DNA of 64,000 nt from Sorlinia euscelidii (GTDB taxonomy: Bacteria > Pseudomonadota > Alphaproteobacteria > Acetobacterales > Acetobacteraceae), in NCBI RefSeq assembly GCF_036452155.1, contig NZ_JAWJZY010000002.1. One strand, given 5' to 3'. The position numbers and the translations under genes are program-made. The notes under the pieces are model-generated. The model was not told the DNA's origin. It worked only from the letters and a program-made list of their open reading frames with translations, and made no database searches. Below are positions 48,019 through 54,787 of this stretch, piece by piece. The first letter of the stretch is position 1; every line of letters begins with the position of its first letter.

Positions 48019-48328
48019 AGCGTTAACAGTGAAAAACCTTTTTGCCCACGTTTTTGCCCGCGTTTGCCTAAAATCGAAATTTGGGCAGCCATGTTTTGCA
48101 CTTTCAGCCGAGTGACGACCTCGCGTTTCAAAGTCGTATTAGAGCTATCCCTAAAATCGAATAAGAGGCGGTTTCACGCGGTTTAAGGCGTGTGCAGGCG
48201 CATGCTGATCGGAAGGCGCTATCGATCAGATATCGCCGTTTTTAAGGCATCTTAGTTTCGCTAACATACAACTAGCCAAATTTTCTGGTTAATTTGATAA
48301 TGTGCTGAATTATGAAGGTAATTACGAC

Positions 48329-48337
48329 TTATCCACA
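48329..48337 (+). promoter_or_regulatory. Second DnaA-box-like sequence TTATCCACA
   Basis: This copy is identical to the one at 48010-48018 and lies in the AT-rich part next to the phage repressor, between the two CATACAACTA repeats. Confidence 0.45.
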
Positions 48338-48408
48338 GAAAATTTTTCGTGTTATCATACAACTAATTTTCGTGTGATATTTATTTTCATTGTAACATAT
48401 CCAAACCT

Positions 48409-49160
48409 TCAGATCGCTTGGAAGCGGTAAATCACCCGGCCGATGAGGACGGCGGGATGCTTGCTACTTATACTGCCCCATATGAGCTGGTCGCGGTTGA
48501 TATCTTGAGAAGGATAAAACTTATTGTCCGCAATCAACGTCACCTGACCGCCAAGCGCCAAGGCAATACGTCTGACGATCATACGCCCATCAATCATGAG
48601 GACGGTGAGCCCGGACACGGCCTCAATCGGCTTTGTCTCGACGAGGATGAGATCACCGTCACGAAGAGTTGGCTCCATTGAGTCACCACTTATTTTCAAG
48701 AAAAACGAGGTTTCGGCTTTCGCATTTAATCTCACGAGAAAGCCTTCAGTAATCGGGACCTGCTCGGTTTCAGTATTTCCTGTTTCTAAATCCCCAGAAT
48801 TTAAGAAGGATGCTGCGTCGAAAAATGGAAGTAGTTTTATAACCTTGTCTTCAGCGCTTCGTCCCTCGTTAGATAAGTGCTCACGACTCTGACTATTAGA
48901 GGTGATGGAAGGAGGGTGATCCGTGATGCCTGCCAACCATTCTAAAGAAACCGAGCAAACGCGCGCGATCTTCACCGCAGCTGAAAGCTTCATTTCCCGG
49001 CCATAGATGTATCCTGACATCGTGCTGACAGGAATATCGGCCATTGTTGCCACGCTGGTTATCCCCCAAATTGATACACGACTTCGCGTAACCGTTTCAC
49101 GGAAACGTCGTCATCCTGGCGAGCGAGGGCGCGGTCGGAGATATGGAACCTTTTACTCAT
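48409..49160 (-). pseudogene. Mu-like phage repressor with S24 (LexA-fold) domain, frameshifted in a G run
   Basis: This leftward gene takes the place of the Mu c repressor. The intact frame (48409-49053) starts inside its helix-turn-helix. Adding one base to the five-C run at 49063-49067 joins it to an upstream frame from an ATG at 49160 (MSKRFHISDRALARQDDDVSVKRL), giving 250 residues and a complete HTH: LREVVYQFGGITSVATMADIPVSTMSGYIYGRE. The C-terminal domain has the Ser motif ISGDSMEPTLRDGDL. At the expected catalytic Lys the sequence is MIVRRIAL, with Arg instead, so self-cleavage is doubtful. It faces the early promoter and ner. Confidence 0.85.
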
Positions 49161-49236
49161 TACAGGAAAGTCTTCTGCGAAATGAATGACTTACGCTTTG
49201 TTTTCCGCTTTTCGACGTATAAAAAACGCAAAACAG

Positions 49237-49264
49237 TTGACATTGCGACGAGAAACAGTAATTT
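49237..49264 (+). promoter_or_regulatory. Probable phage early promoter
   Basis: TTGACA (49237-49242) and TAATTT (49259-49264) are separated by 16 bases, a good sigma-70-type match. It lies between the divergent repressor and ner genes, where Mu has its early promoter Pe. Repressor and Ner sites are expected to overlap it. Confidence 0.65.
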
Positions 49265-49275
49265 AGCCCCATAAG

Positions 49276-49316
49276 CCTGCCGCAGCTTCCTCTCGCAGGA
49301 AACTGGGGAGGGCAGG
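49276..49316 (+). promoter_or_regulatory. Nested hairpin in the early-transcript leader
   Basis: CCTGCC (49276-49281) pairs with GGCAGG (49311-49316). Inside, CAG-TTCCT pairs with AGGAA-CTG around a CTCGC loop. A run of eight As follows. The structure would be in the untranslated leader of the early mRNA before ner and might act as an RNA control element or fold barrier. Confidence 0.45.
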
Positions 49317-49361
49317 TTAAAAAAAATGGCTGCCACCATTTGTCTTATAAAAGGAGTTCCC

Positions 49362-49694
49362 ATGTTGGATTTTAAGGCCAAGGAAATTGGCCTGCGCCTC
49401 GACAGCCCACTGCATCCCGAGGATGTGAAGGCAGCGCTCAGAAAAAAGTACGGAACGCTGAGTGCGTTCTCGTGGAAGATCGGCAAGACGCCCACGGATA
49501 TCTACTCCACTTTTTATCGACCTGGCTACTCCATCCCGGTTGAGCGGGCGGTTGCAAACGAGCTTGGTTTGCAACCGCAGGATATCTGGCCAGACAGATA
49601 TGACCCTGATGGGACGCCTCGTCCTTACGGTCGGCGCAACTACCCTAAAGCCCGGGTCATTAACGATCTCCGTCAAAACGAGGCCTTAAAATGA
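49362..49694 (+). CDS. ner: Ner/Nlp-family DNA-binding regulator
   Basis: The 110-residue protein belongs to the Ner/Nlp helix-turn-helix family. Mu Ner represses early and repressor transcription to favour lytic growth. The HTH reads VKAALRKKYGTLSAFSWKIGKTPTDIYSTFYRPGYS, and the family tag ERAVANELGLQPQDIWPDRYD follows. The ATG at 49362 is set by AAAGGAG five bases upstream; the longer frame lacks a site. It is the first early gene after the promoter and overlaps the next gene by four bases. Confidence 0.85.
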   Translation: MLDFKAKEIGLRLDSPLHPEDVKAALRKKYGTLSAFSWKIGKTPTDIYSTFYRPGYSIPVERAVANELGLQPQDIWPDRYDPDGTPRPYGRRNYPKARVINDLRQNEALK

Positions 49695-50626
49695 ACATGC
49701 TCATAACAGAGGTTGAAATTAAAAGCGTGTTTATAGGTGACAGGTTGCGCGCGGTCGATTCTGACTACGTTGCACTTCTTGCGGCGAGCATCAAGGAAAA
49801 CGGCTTGCGCCAACCGATTGAGGTGCGAAAATCCGCTGATGGTGGGTATTTGCTGATTTCAGGTGGTCATCGCTTGGAGGCCGTTAAAAGCCTCGGTGTG
49901 AAGAAGATTCCGGCAATCATCGTTGAGGCGTCGGAACTTGAAGCGCAATTGCGAGAGATCGACGAAAATCTTTTCAGGCGCGATCTGTCCGCTTTGGACC
50001 GCGCGACGTTTCTGGCGCGTCGTAAAGAGGTTTACCAAGAGCTGCACCCTGAAACGCGGGCCGGTGGAGATCGTCGTTCGAAGCAAATGCTCAAGGTTGA
50101 GCATCAAGCGACTAAAGATGACGATCAGATGGACAAGGTTGACCATTTGATCCCTTCATTCTCTGACGTGACTGCCGATCGCTTGGGGTTATCCCGTCGA
50201 ACGATAGACCGCGCCATCGTCCTGCATAAGGCAATTGCTCCCGAAGTGCGCGAAAAAATTGCCAGCACGTGGCTTGCGGATAGTGGCGCGCAACTTGACA
50301 TGTTGGCTAAGCAGACGCCTGAAAATCAGCGCCGAATAGCGGACCTGATTGTCGAGCAGGGCATCCGTGCGACCGTTGCTGACATCATGCGACAGCTTGA
50401 AGAAAAACCGCCTGCACCGAAGCCGGGTAAAATGGAGGTCTTCCTCGGGCTATGGCGTAAATGTTCCGCGCGGGAACGACGTGGGATTGCCGAGCATATT
50501 GCGCAAAATCTCCCTGAAGTCTGCTTTAAAACAGGCTGGGATTTTGCGGATGATGAGCAGCGGGCTGCCTTCGCCAACATTATCGCGCCGAAACTTCCCG
50601 GATTTCGTGCTGGAGACGCGGCATGA
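49691..50626 (+). CDS. ParB-like nuclease/partition-domain protein
   Basis: The 311 residues have an N-terminal ParB/Srx-type domain: DYVALLAASIKENGLRQPIEVRK, then LLISGGHRLEAVKSLG as the nucleotide motif and LREIDENLFRRDLSALDRATFLARR. A KorB/ParB-type helix-turn-helix follows (DVTADRLGLSRRTIDRAIVLHK). Such proteins occur in early operons of alphaproteobacterial Mu-like phages; they may aid segregation or regulate transposition. There is no ParA partner here. It overlaps ner and the next gene by four bases each, so all three are coupled. Confidence 0.85.
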   Translation: MNMLITEVEIKSVFIGDRLRAVDSDYVALLAASIKENGLRQPIEVRKSADGGYLLISGGHRLEAVKSLGVKKIPAIIVEASELEAQLREIDENLFRRDLSALDRATFLARRKEVYQELHPETRAGGDRRSKQMLKVEHQATKDDDQMDKVDHLIPSFSDVTADRLGLSRRTIDRAIVLHKAIAPEVREKIASTWLADSGAQLDMLAKQTPENQRRIADLIVEQGIRATVADIMRQLEEKPPAPKPGKMEVFLGLWRKCSARERRGIAEHIAQNLPEVCFKTGWDFADDEQRAAFANIIAPKLPGFRAGDAA

Positions 50627-51078
50627 CGCGCATAATCTATGCGAAATCACAAATGAGTCTTTTTGCCTGGCAACCCCCGGAGACGGTTGTTGCCTTTGAC
50701 CCACAGCTTATTCGAGCTAACTCATTTTCCGGGCGGATATCGCGCGCGATTTCAATATCTCTGGATGAGTGCGGACGTCCTCGTGAGGACGTCGCGCGCC
50801 TGATGTCCCGCCATCTCGGGCGGGATGTCTCGTTGAACATGCTCAATGCTTACGCAAGCGTGGCGCGAGACAACCATCAGATCTCAGTTTCTCGGTTTGA
50901 GGCGCTGCTCGCCGCGACGAAAGACAGGCGTCTGCTGGAATTTTTTGCGGCCGACCGCGGCTGGGCCGTGATTGACCGCCGACATCTGCCGCATATCGAG
51001 CTCGCAGCTCTCAACGAGCACAAGCGTGAGGTTGCCCGTCAGGAACGTGCGGTGCGTGCTCGGACATGGAGGGCGTAA
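50623..51078 (+). CDS. Mu-like phage early protein of unknown function
   Basis: The 151-residue protein is mostly helical, with RISRAISISLDECGRPREDVARLMSRHLGRDVSLNMLNAYASVARDNHQISVSRFEALLAATKDRRLLEFFA. This pattern looks like a helix-turn-helix DNA-binding protein. Genes of this kind commonly precede transposase A in Mu-like phages of Alphaproteobacteria. The last codons lie inside GGAGGGCGTAATGG, which also occurs at the transposase start 1,076 bases later. I infer that this gene was once directly coupled to A. Confidence 0.65.
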   Translation: MTRIIYAKSQMSLFAWQPPETVVAFDPQLIRANSFSGRISRAISISLDECGRPREDVARLMSRHLGRDVSLNMLNAYASVARDNHQISVSRFEALLAATKDRRLLEFFAADRGWAVIDRRHLPHIELAALNEHKREVARQERAVRARTWRA

Positions 51079-51081
51079 TGG
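51068..51081 (+). repeat. 14-base direct repeat, left copy
   Basis: GGAGGGCGTAATGG occurs here and exactly again at 52144-52157. Here it spans the stop codon of the preceding early gene; at the other site it holds the ribosome site and start of transposase A. The two copies bracket the reverse-strand gene pair. Confidence 0.8.
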
Positions 51082-51093
51082 ATAGGCGGATAA

Positions 51094-51528
51094 TTAGGAG
51101 GTTGATTGATCAGAGCAAGATAATTGATCAGATTTGCGATGAGTTAAGGAGCGTATCGCTTCGGCCTGGGCATTCAGCCGCTTTTCCAAATCACCATCGC
51201 GATTGTCCGACGTCGACGTCGCGACAATGTGGAAAAGGTCTGAAAAAGAGCGATCAAGGATGCTGTCCACGTAAGCCTCGCGCTCTACTCCTTGCGGTAT
51301 CTCTAACGATTGTCTCGCGATTTCGCCAGTGTAGCTCGACTCCAGGAGACCAAGCATGATCCGGTTAGAATCATACTCTTTGACAAGCTCGATCGCGACA
51401 CGCGCGAAATCGGAAAACAGGTCTGCTGAGCTGGAATCGTCCCCGCTTTCGGAAGCGGTATCATCAAGCTTCTGCAACAGACTCAAAAATCTATCTTTCA
51501 TCGTGGTTTGCCTGAAGGTTTCAGTCAC
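51094..51528 (-). CDS. Reverse-strand accessory protein of unknown function, paralogue of the 51629-52051 product
   Basis: I do not recognise a family. The gene begins at a GTG (51528) preceded by a strong AAGGAG six bases away, and encodes 144 residues. The sequence is acidic and helical, with LFSDFARVAIELVKEYDSNRIMLGLLESSYTGEIARQSLEIPQGVEREAYVDSILDRSFSDLFHIV as its core, then a polar tail. This core aligns without gaps to the neighbouring gene product. It runs against the early phage operon and is not part of phage Mu. No signal peptide or membrane helix is seen. An immunity, exclusion or lysogeny-conversion role is only inferred from placement. Confidence 0.65.
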   Translation of the reverse strand: MTETFRQTTMKDRFLSLLQKLDDTASESGDDSSSADLFSDFARVAIELVKEYDSNRIMLGLLESSYTGEIARQSLEIPQGVEREAYVDSILDRSFSDLFHIVATSTSDNRDGDLEKRLNAQAEAIRSLTHRKSDQLSCSDQSTS

Positions 51529-51628
51529 GTTTTTCTCCTTGTCGCGAATGGGAAAGCACAAGGTGGAACGGGCGGCGCAGTTTTGGCAAGTGCTATTCTG
51601 CGCCGCTCAGAACCTAGCGTGGAGGGCG

Positions 51629-52051
51629 CTATGAAGCTTTTACGTGTCTTAAGTCTATTTCAGCGTGACTTCGCTCACGCACTCTATCGCACGAACGCTT
51701 TAGGAAGGTCTCGAGTCGGTGAGCGTCTTCGTGCATGTGCCAACGTCGGATTTCCAGGAAAAGTTTTGATTGATGCTCATCCAGAAGGGCGTCGAGCTGC
51801 CCTTCAGCATGCTCTCTCGACGGTGTATCCAGCACGAATTGTCCAAGCCAATATCCCATGTCCTGCTCAAGGAACTCGAGGATGGTAAGCGCGCAGGATA
51901 GATTTTCAGCTAGCTCAAGGAAGACTGAGGTCGCGCGCTTGGCGATCGTTTCTTTCTCTTCTTCCGAAGCCGTTCCGTGCGCGAATGCGAAGATGAGAGA
52001 GTCAAAACCCGCGGCGGCGGCATCAATCGACGCGAACACTTTTTCATCCAT
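51629..52051 (-). CDS. Reverse-strand accessory protein of unknown function, paralogue of the 51094-51528 product
   Basis: From the ATG at 52051 (AAGGA site eight bases upstream) it encodes 140 residues without a known domain. The core SVFLELAENLSCALTILEFLEQDMGYWLGQFVLDTPSREHAEGQLDALLDEHQSKLFLEI aligns without gaps over about 60 residues to the downstream product; shared positions include E-L, LE, P, E, D-x-x-LD and S-x-LF. The C-terminus is basic and helical (LETFLKRSCDRVRERSHAEIDL). It is transcribed leftward, presumably from its own promoter in 52,052-52,143. The two genes form a tandem pair between early genes and transposase A. Confidence 0.65.
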   Translation of the reverse strand: MDEKVFASIDAAAAGFDSLIFAFAHGTASEEEKETIAKRATSVFLELAENLSCALTILEFLEQDMGYWLGQFVLDTPSREHAEGQLDALLDEHQSKLFLEIRRWHMHEDAHRLETFLKRSCDRVRERSHAEIDLRHVKAS

Positions 52052-52143
52052 TGCGGGGTCCTTCTTAGGTTGCATGGAGAAGGATAAGTCGAGAACGGTT
52101 TCAAGGTTTCTAATTTTGTCTGCGTCGCTTTCTTCCTTGCAAA

Positions 52144-52157
52144 GGAGGGCGTAATGG
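52144..52157 (+). repeat. 14-base direct repeat, right copy
   Basis: This is an exact copy of 51068-51081. It contains the GGAGG ribosome site and the first bases of the transposase ATG. The 1,062 bases between the copies contain only the two leftward genes. Confidence 0.8.
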
Positions 52158-54133
52158 TGACGGTTGGACAGCGGCCCTGGCTGACGATGACCGAAATCGC
52201 CGCCTTGCGTTTGCCGGATATGCCGGAGACGCAACAAGGCGTCCTGAAGAAAATCACAGCAGAAAACTGGATCACGCCCGAATCTGAGGGTCAAGCCTGG
52301 CGGCGTCGGGAAGGCCAGGGCGGGGGGTATGAGTTCGCGCTCACCATCCTCCCGCTTCGCGCTCAGATTGAGGCGGCGCGGTCCCTTCAGGGACTGTCGC
52401 GCGACCCGGTTGCCGCTGCGGAAAGTGAGACGATTGGGAAGCGGAAGCGAACTGCATTATGGAAGCATTTCGATACCCTTCCCGATAAACTCAAAGATAA
52501 GGCGCGCAACGCTTACCGCATTCTTGACGCGGTCGAGGCGCTGGTAAATGCCGGGCAGCGTAAATATGTGGCCATGATGTTGATTGCCTCGCAGGAACGG
52601 GTTTCCATGCGCACGATTCAACTTTGGTATAAGCGTGTGCGCGGCCTTAACAAATGTGATTGGCTGGCGGCGCTTGCACCGAATTACGCTAAGCCGAGTG
52701 AACGCGTGCATTGCCCAGGCGAGGCATGGGACATTTTACGATCAGATTATCTCCGCCGAGAGTCACCTACCTTCGCCAGTTGTTACGCGCGGCTCGTGAA
52801 GGTCGCGGAGGAGCGCGGCTGGACGCTGCCTTCGCGGCGGACGTTATTGGCACGCATGAACGCGTCGCCTGTCGGGATGCGCGTTCATCAACGGGAAGGG
52901 GAAGACAAGCTCAAAGCACTTTACCCCGCGCAACGACGCGATCACAGCGTGTTTCACGCGCTTGAGGCTGTCAATGCAGACGGACATAAGTTCGACGTGT
53001 TTGTCGAATGGCCGATCGGCAATGAAACGCGCATCGTGCGGCCCGTTCTTGTCGGGTTCCAGGATATCTATTCAGGGAAAATTCTGAGTTGGCGCATCGA
53101 TATTTCAGAAAATAAAGAATCGGTGCGCCTGGCCTTTGGCGACATGGTCGAGAAATACGGAATACCTAAACTCTGCTACCTTGATAATGGTCGCAACTTC
53201 GCCTCCAAATGGCTCACTGGCGGCGTTCCAAACCGTTACCGCTTCAAGGTGCTGAACGACGAACCTCTCGGCATCATGCCGCAACTAGGCGTTGAAGTGC
53301 ATTGGACGAAACCTTATAGCGGCCAATCCAAGCCGATAGAGCGTGCCTGGCGCGATTTCGCCTCGGATATTGCCAAACACCCGGCCTTTGCCGGGGCTTA
53401 TACAGGGGCAAATCCGACAGCCAAACCTGAGAATTACGCGAGTAAGGCTGTGCCATTGGACCGGTTTATCGCTGTGGTCTCGCAGGGCATCGCGGACCAT
53501 AACGCCCGGACGGGTCGCCGCTCTGATGTTTGTAAGGGCAAATATTCTTTCGACCAGGTCTTCGAAGAGTCGTATCGACGCTCAGTGATCACGAAGGCCA
53601 CTGAAGAGCAGCGTCGCTTATGGCTGCTGCCCGCCGAGCAGATCACTGTCTCCCGACGAGATGGCGTGATTGAAATTGAGGGTAATCGTTATTGGGCCGA
53701 GTTCCTTGAGGAGCATCGCGGGACCAAGGTTGTTGTCCGGCTAGACCCGCAGGATTTACAGGCCGATATTCATGTTTACCGCTCAAGTGGTGTGTATCTC
53801 GGCGCTGCCAAATGCGTGGCCAAAACCGGCTTTGCTGATAAGGACGCCGCGCGACGGCATCAGCAGGCGCGGAAAGAGTTTATACGCGCCAATAAGCTTC
53901 AGGGCGAAGCCGCTAAAAGGCTTAGCGATGAAGAATTGGCGGCGGTTTTTGCCAGCCTGCCGAAGGAGGAAGAGCCGCCACTGGAGAGCGCCGTGACGCG
54001 CATGTTCACCGCACCACAGGTCCAAGGCAATACAGCGTTGGCGACGCAGTTTATGGCTGAGGCTGACGCGCAAGAAATTGAGGAGGAGGAGGAAAATGAA
54101 AACATCCTGCGCTTTTTACAGCGCGATCGATAA
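52154..54133 (+). CDS. Mu-type DDE transposase A
   Basis: This is the transposase that pairs phage ends, nicks and joins them to target DNA. The 659 residues match MuA (about 663). An N-terminal Mu-type DNA-binding domain is present (TMTEIAALRLPDMPETQQGVLKKI). The catalytic triad can be placed: Asp276 in EAVNADGHKFD, Asp344 in CYLDNGRNFASKW, Glu396 in SKPIERAWRDF; MuA has 269, 336 and 392. A C-terminal beta-barrel and the acidic tail follow, the latter likely binding the B protein. The AAAGGAGG site sets the start. It is followed by a B-like pair. Confidence 0.95.
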   Translation: MVTVGQRPWLTMTEIAALRLPDMPETQQGVLKKITAENWITPESEGQAWRRREGQGGGYEFALTILPLRAQIEAARSLQGLSRDPVAAAESETIGKRKRTALWKHFDTLPDKLKDKARNAYRILDAVEALVNAGQRKYVAMMLIASQERVSMRTIQLWYKRVRGLNKCDWLAALAPNYAKPSERVHCPGEAWDILRSDYLRRESPTFASCYARLVKVAEERGWTLPSRRTLLARMNASPVGMRVHQREGEDKLKALYPAQRRDHSVFHALEAVNADGHKFDVFVEWPIGNETRIVRPVLVGFQDIYSGKILSWRIDISENKESVRLAFGDMVEKYGIPKLCYLDNGRNFASKWLTGGVPNRYRFKVLNDEPLGIMPQLGVEVHWTKPYSGQSKPIERAWRDFASDIAKHPAFAGAYTGANPTAKPENYASKAVPLDRFIAVVSQGIADHNARTGRRSDVCKGKYSFDQVFEESYRRSVITKATEEQRRLWLLPAEQITVSRRDGVIEIEGNRYWAEFLEEHRGTKVVVRLDPQDLQADIHVYRSSGVYLGAAKCVAKTGFADKDAARRHQQARKEFIRANKLQGEAAKRLSDEELAAVFASLPKEEEPPLESAVTRMFTAPQVQGNTALATQFMAEADAQEIEEEEENENILRFLQRDR

Positions 54134-54139
54134 TTAACA

Positions 54140-54176
54140 GGGCCTGCCAGCCCGTGCCGCCATTGTCCCATGCTGG
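54140..54176 (+). repeat. 37-base direct repeat, left copy
   Basis: This stretch begins GGGCCTGCCAGCCCGTG, ends TTGTCCCATGCTGG, and recurs at 54725-54761 with two mismatches in 37. It sits between the transposase stop and the P-loop-less gene, in the same relation as the second copy has to the B gene. Confidence 0.8.
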
Positions 54177-54186
54177 AGTTGAAAAA

Positions 54187-54711
54187 ATGCGACTAAAAAA
54201 TGCTACCTCAAAAGTCTTTCAGAGTGCCCTCAAAACAGCCCAACTTACGGGTTCGATTGAAATCGTCATAGCTGAAGAAACAAATCTTCAGGAAGAAATA
54301 TCTGATTACATAAGTGAAAATGAAAATGCCTGGACTTTCTCGGCTAACGATTTACCGAAGTCACCAGCAGCATTTTGGCAAGGTATTGCTAATGGAATTG
54401 GGGACGTCGAGCAAACAAATCGCAATAAAATGGTCAATGTTATCCGCCACCTCAAGAAGGTAGGCGGCGAATGTCTCTTTATCATCAGTGACGCGCAAGA
54501 ATTGTCGTCGATGATTATGGGGTCTCTTACAAATGTGAGTTCCTTGAAAGTGATAGGATTCGTTTTTATTGGAAATCGCAAAATTGGAACGCGTTTGCGG
54601 CAGTCAAACGTAAGTTACACTACATCATATATTGATAATATAGAGCAAGAAAATGGGCCTGCCAGCTCGGATCGAATGCTGACCACGCAAAAAGCGATTT
54701 TTCGAGATTAG
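54187..54711 (+). CDS. P-loop-less paralogue of the MuB-like ATPase
   Basis: The 174-residue product aligns by eye to the AAA domain of the next gene: FQSALKTAQ with FRAVFEYAQ, and ECLFIISDAQEL...VIGFVFIGN with QGLIIVDEAQNL...RIGLVFMGN. The Walker A GNAGVGKT is replaced by AEETNLQE (29-36), and Walker B DE becomes Ser101-Asp102. The N-terminal helix-turn-helix of B is missing. It should neither bind nor hydrolyse ATP in the usual way. A GGAG site nine bases before the ATG and an intact frame suggest it is expressed. It is AT-richer than its neighbours and bounded by 37-base repeats, consistent with an old duplication of B. Confidence 0.72.
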   Translation: MRLKNATSKVFQSALKTAQLTGSIEIVIAEETNLQEEISDYISENENAWTFSANDLPKSPAAFWQGIANGIGDVEQTNRNKMVNVIRHLKKVGGECLFIISDAQELSSMIMGSLTNVSSLKVIGFVFIGNRKIGTRLRQSNVSYTTSYIDNIEQENGPASSDRMLTTQKAIFRD

Positions 54712-54724
54712 ATTGTGGCAGCAC

Positions 54725-54761
54725 GGGCCTGCCAGCCCGTGCTGCCTTTGTCCCATGCTGG
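54725..54761 (+). repeat. 37-base direct repeat, right copy, with hairpin
   Basis: This is the second copy of 54140-54176. With two bases to its left it forms a perfect 7-bp hairpin, CACGGGC-CTGCCA-GCCCGTG (54723-54742), upstream of the B gene. A third short piece, GGGCCTGCCAGC, lies inside the P-loop-less gene at 54655-54666. Confidence 0.75.
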
Positions 54762-54787
54762 TTTGTCAGAGACAGGAAATTTTTATC

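Larger units (their letters stand above)
47851..48408. other. Repeat-rich non-coding region between tRNA-Ser and the phage repressor
   Basis: No convincing gene is present in these 558 bases, which become AT-rich toward the right. They hold a 10-base-phased CGGGAT array (47933-47968), two perfect DnaA-box sequences (48010-48018, 48329-48337), and repeats of TAACATACAACTA (48262-48274), TATCATACAACTA (48353-48365) and TAACATAT (48393). CCTAAAATCGAA also occurs twice (near 48067 and 48151). The left end of the Mu-like prophage and transposase-binding sites should lie here, but I cannot fix the exact terminus. Confidence 0.6.

Noticed and set aside
48010..48337. Chromosomal replication origin
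   Set aside because: Only two DnaA boxes lie 319 bases apart, without the usual origin neighbours; phage context is more likely.
51356..51888. Forward frames over the reverse-strand gene pair
   Set aside because: The reverse frames have strong ribosome sites and similar protein sequences; the forward ones are cysteine- and serine-rich and lack both.
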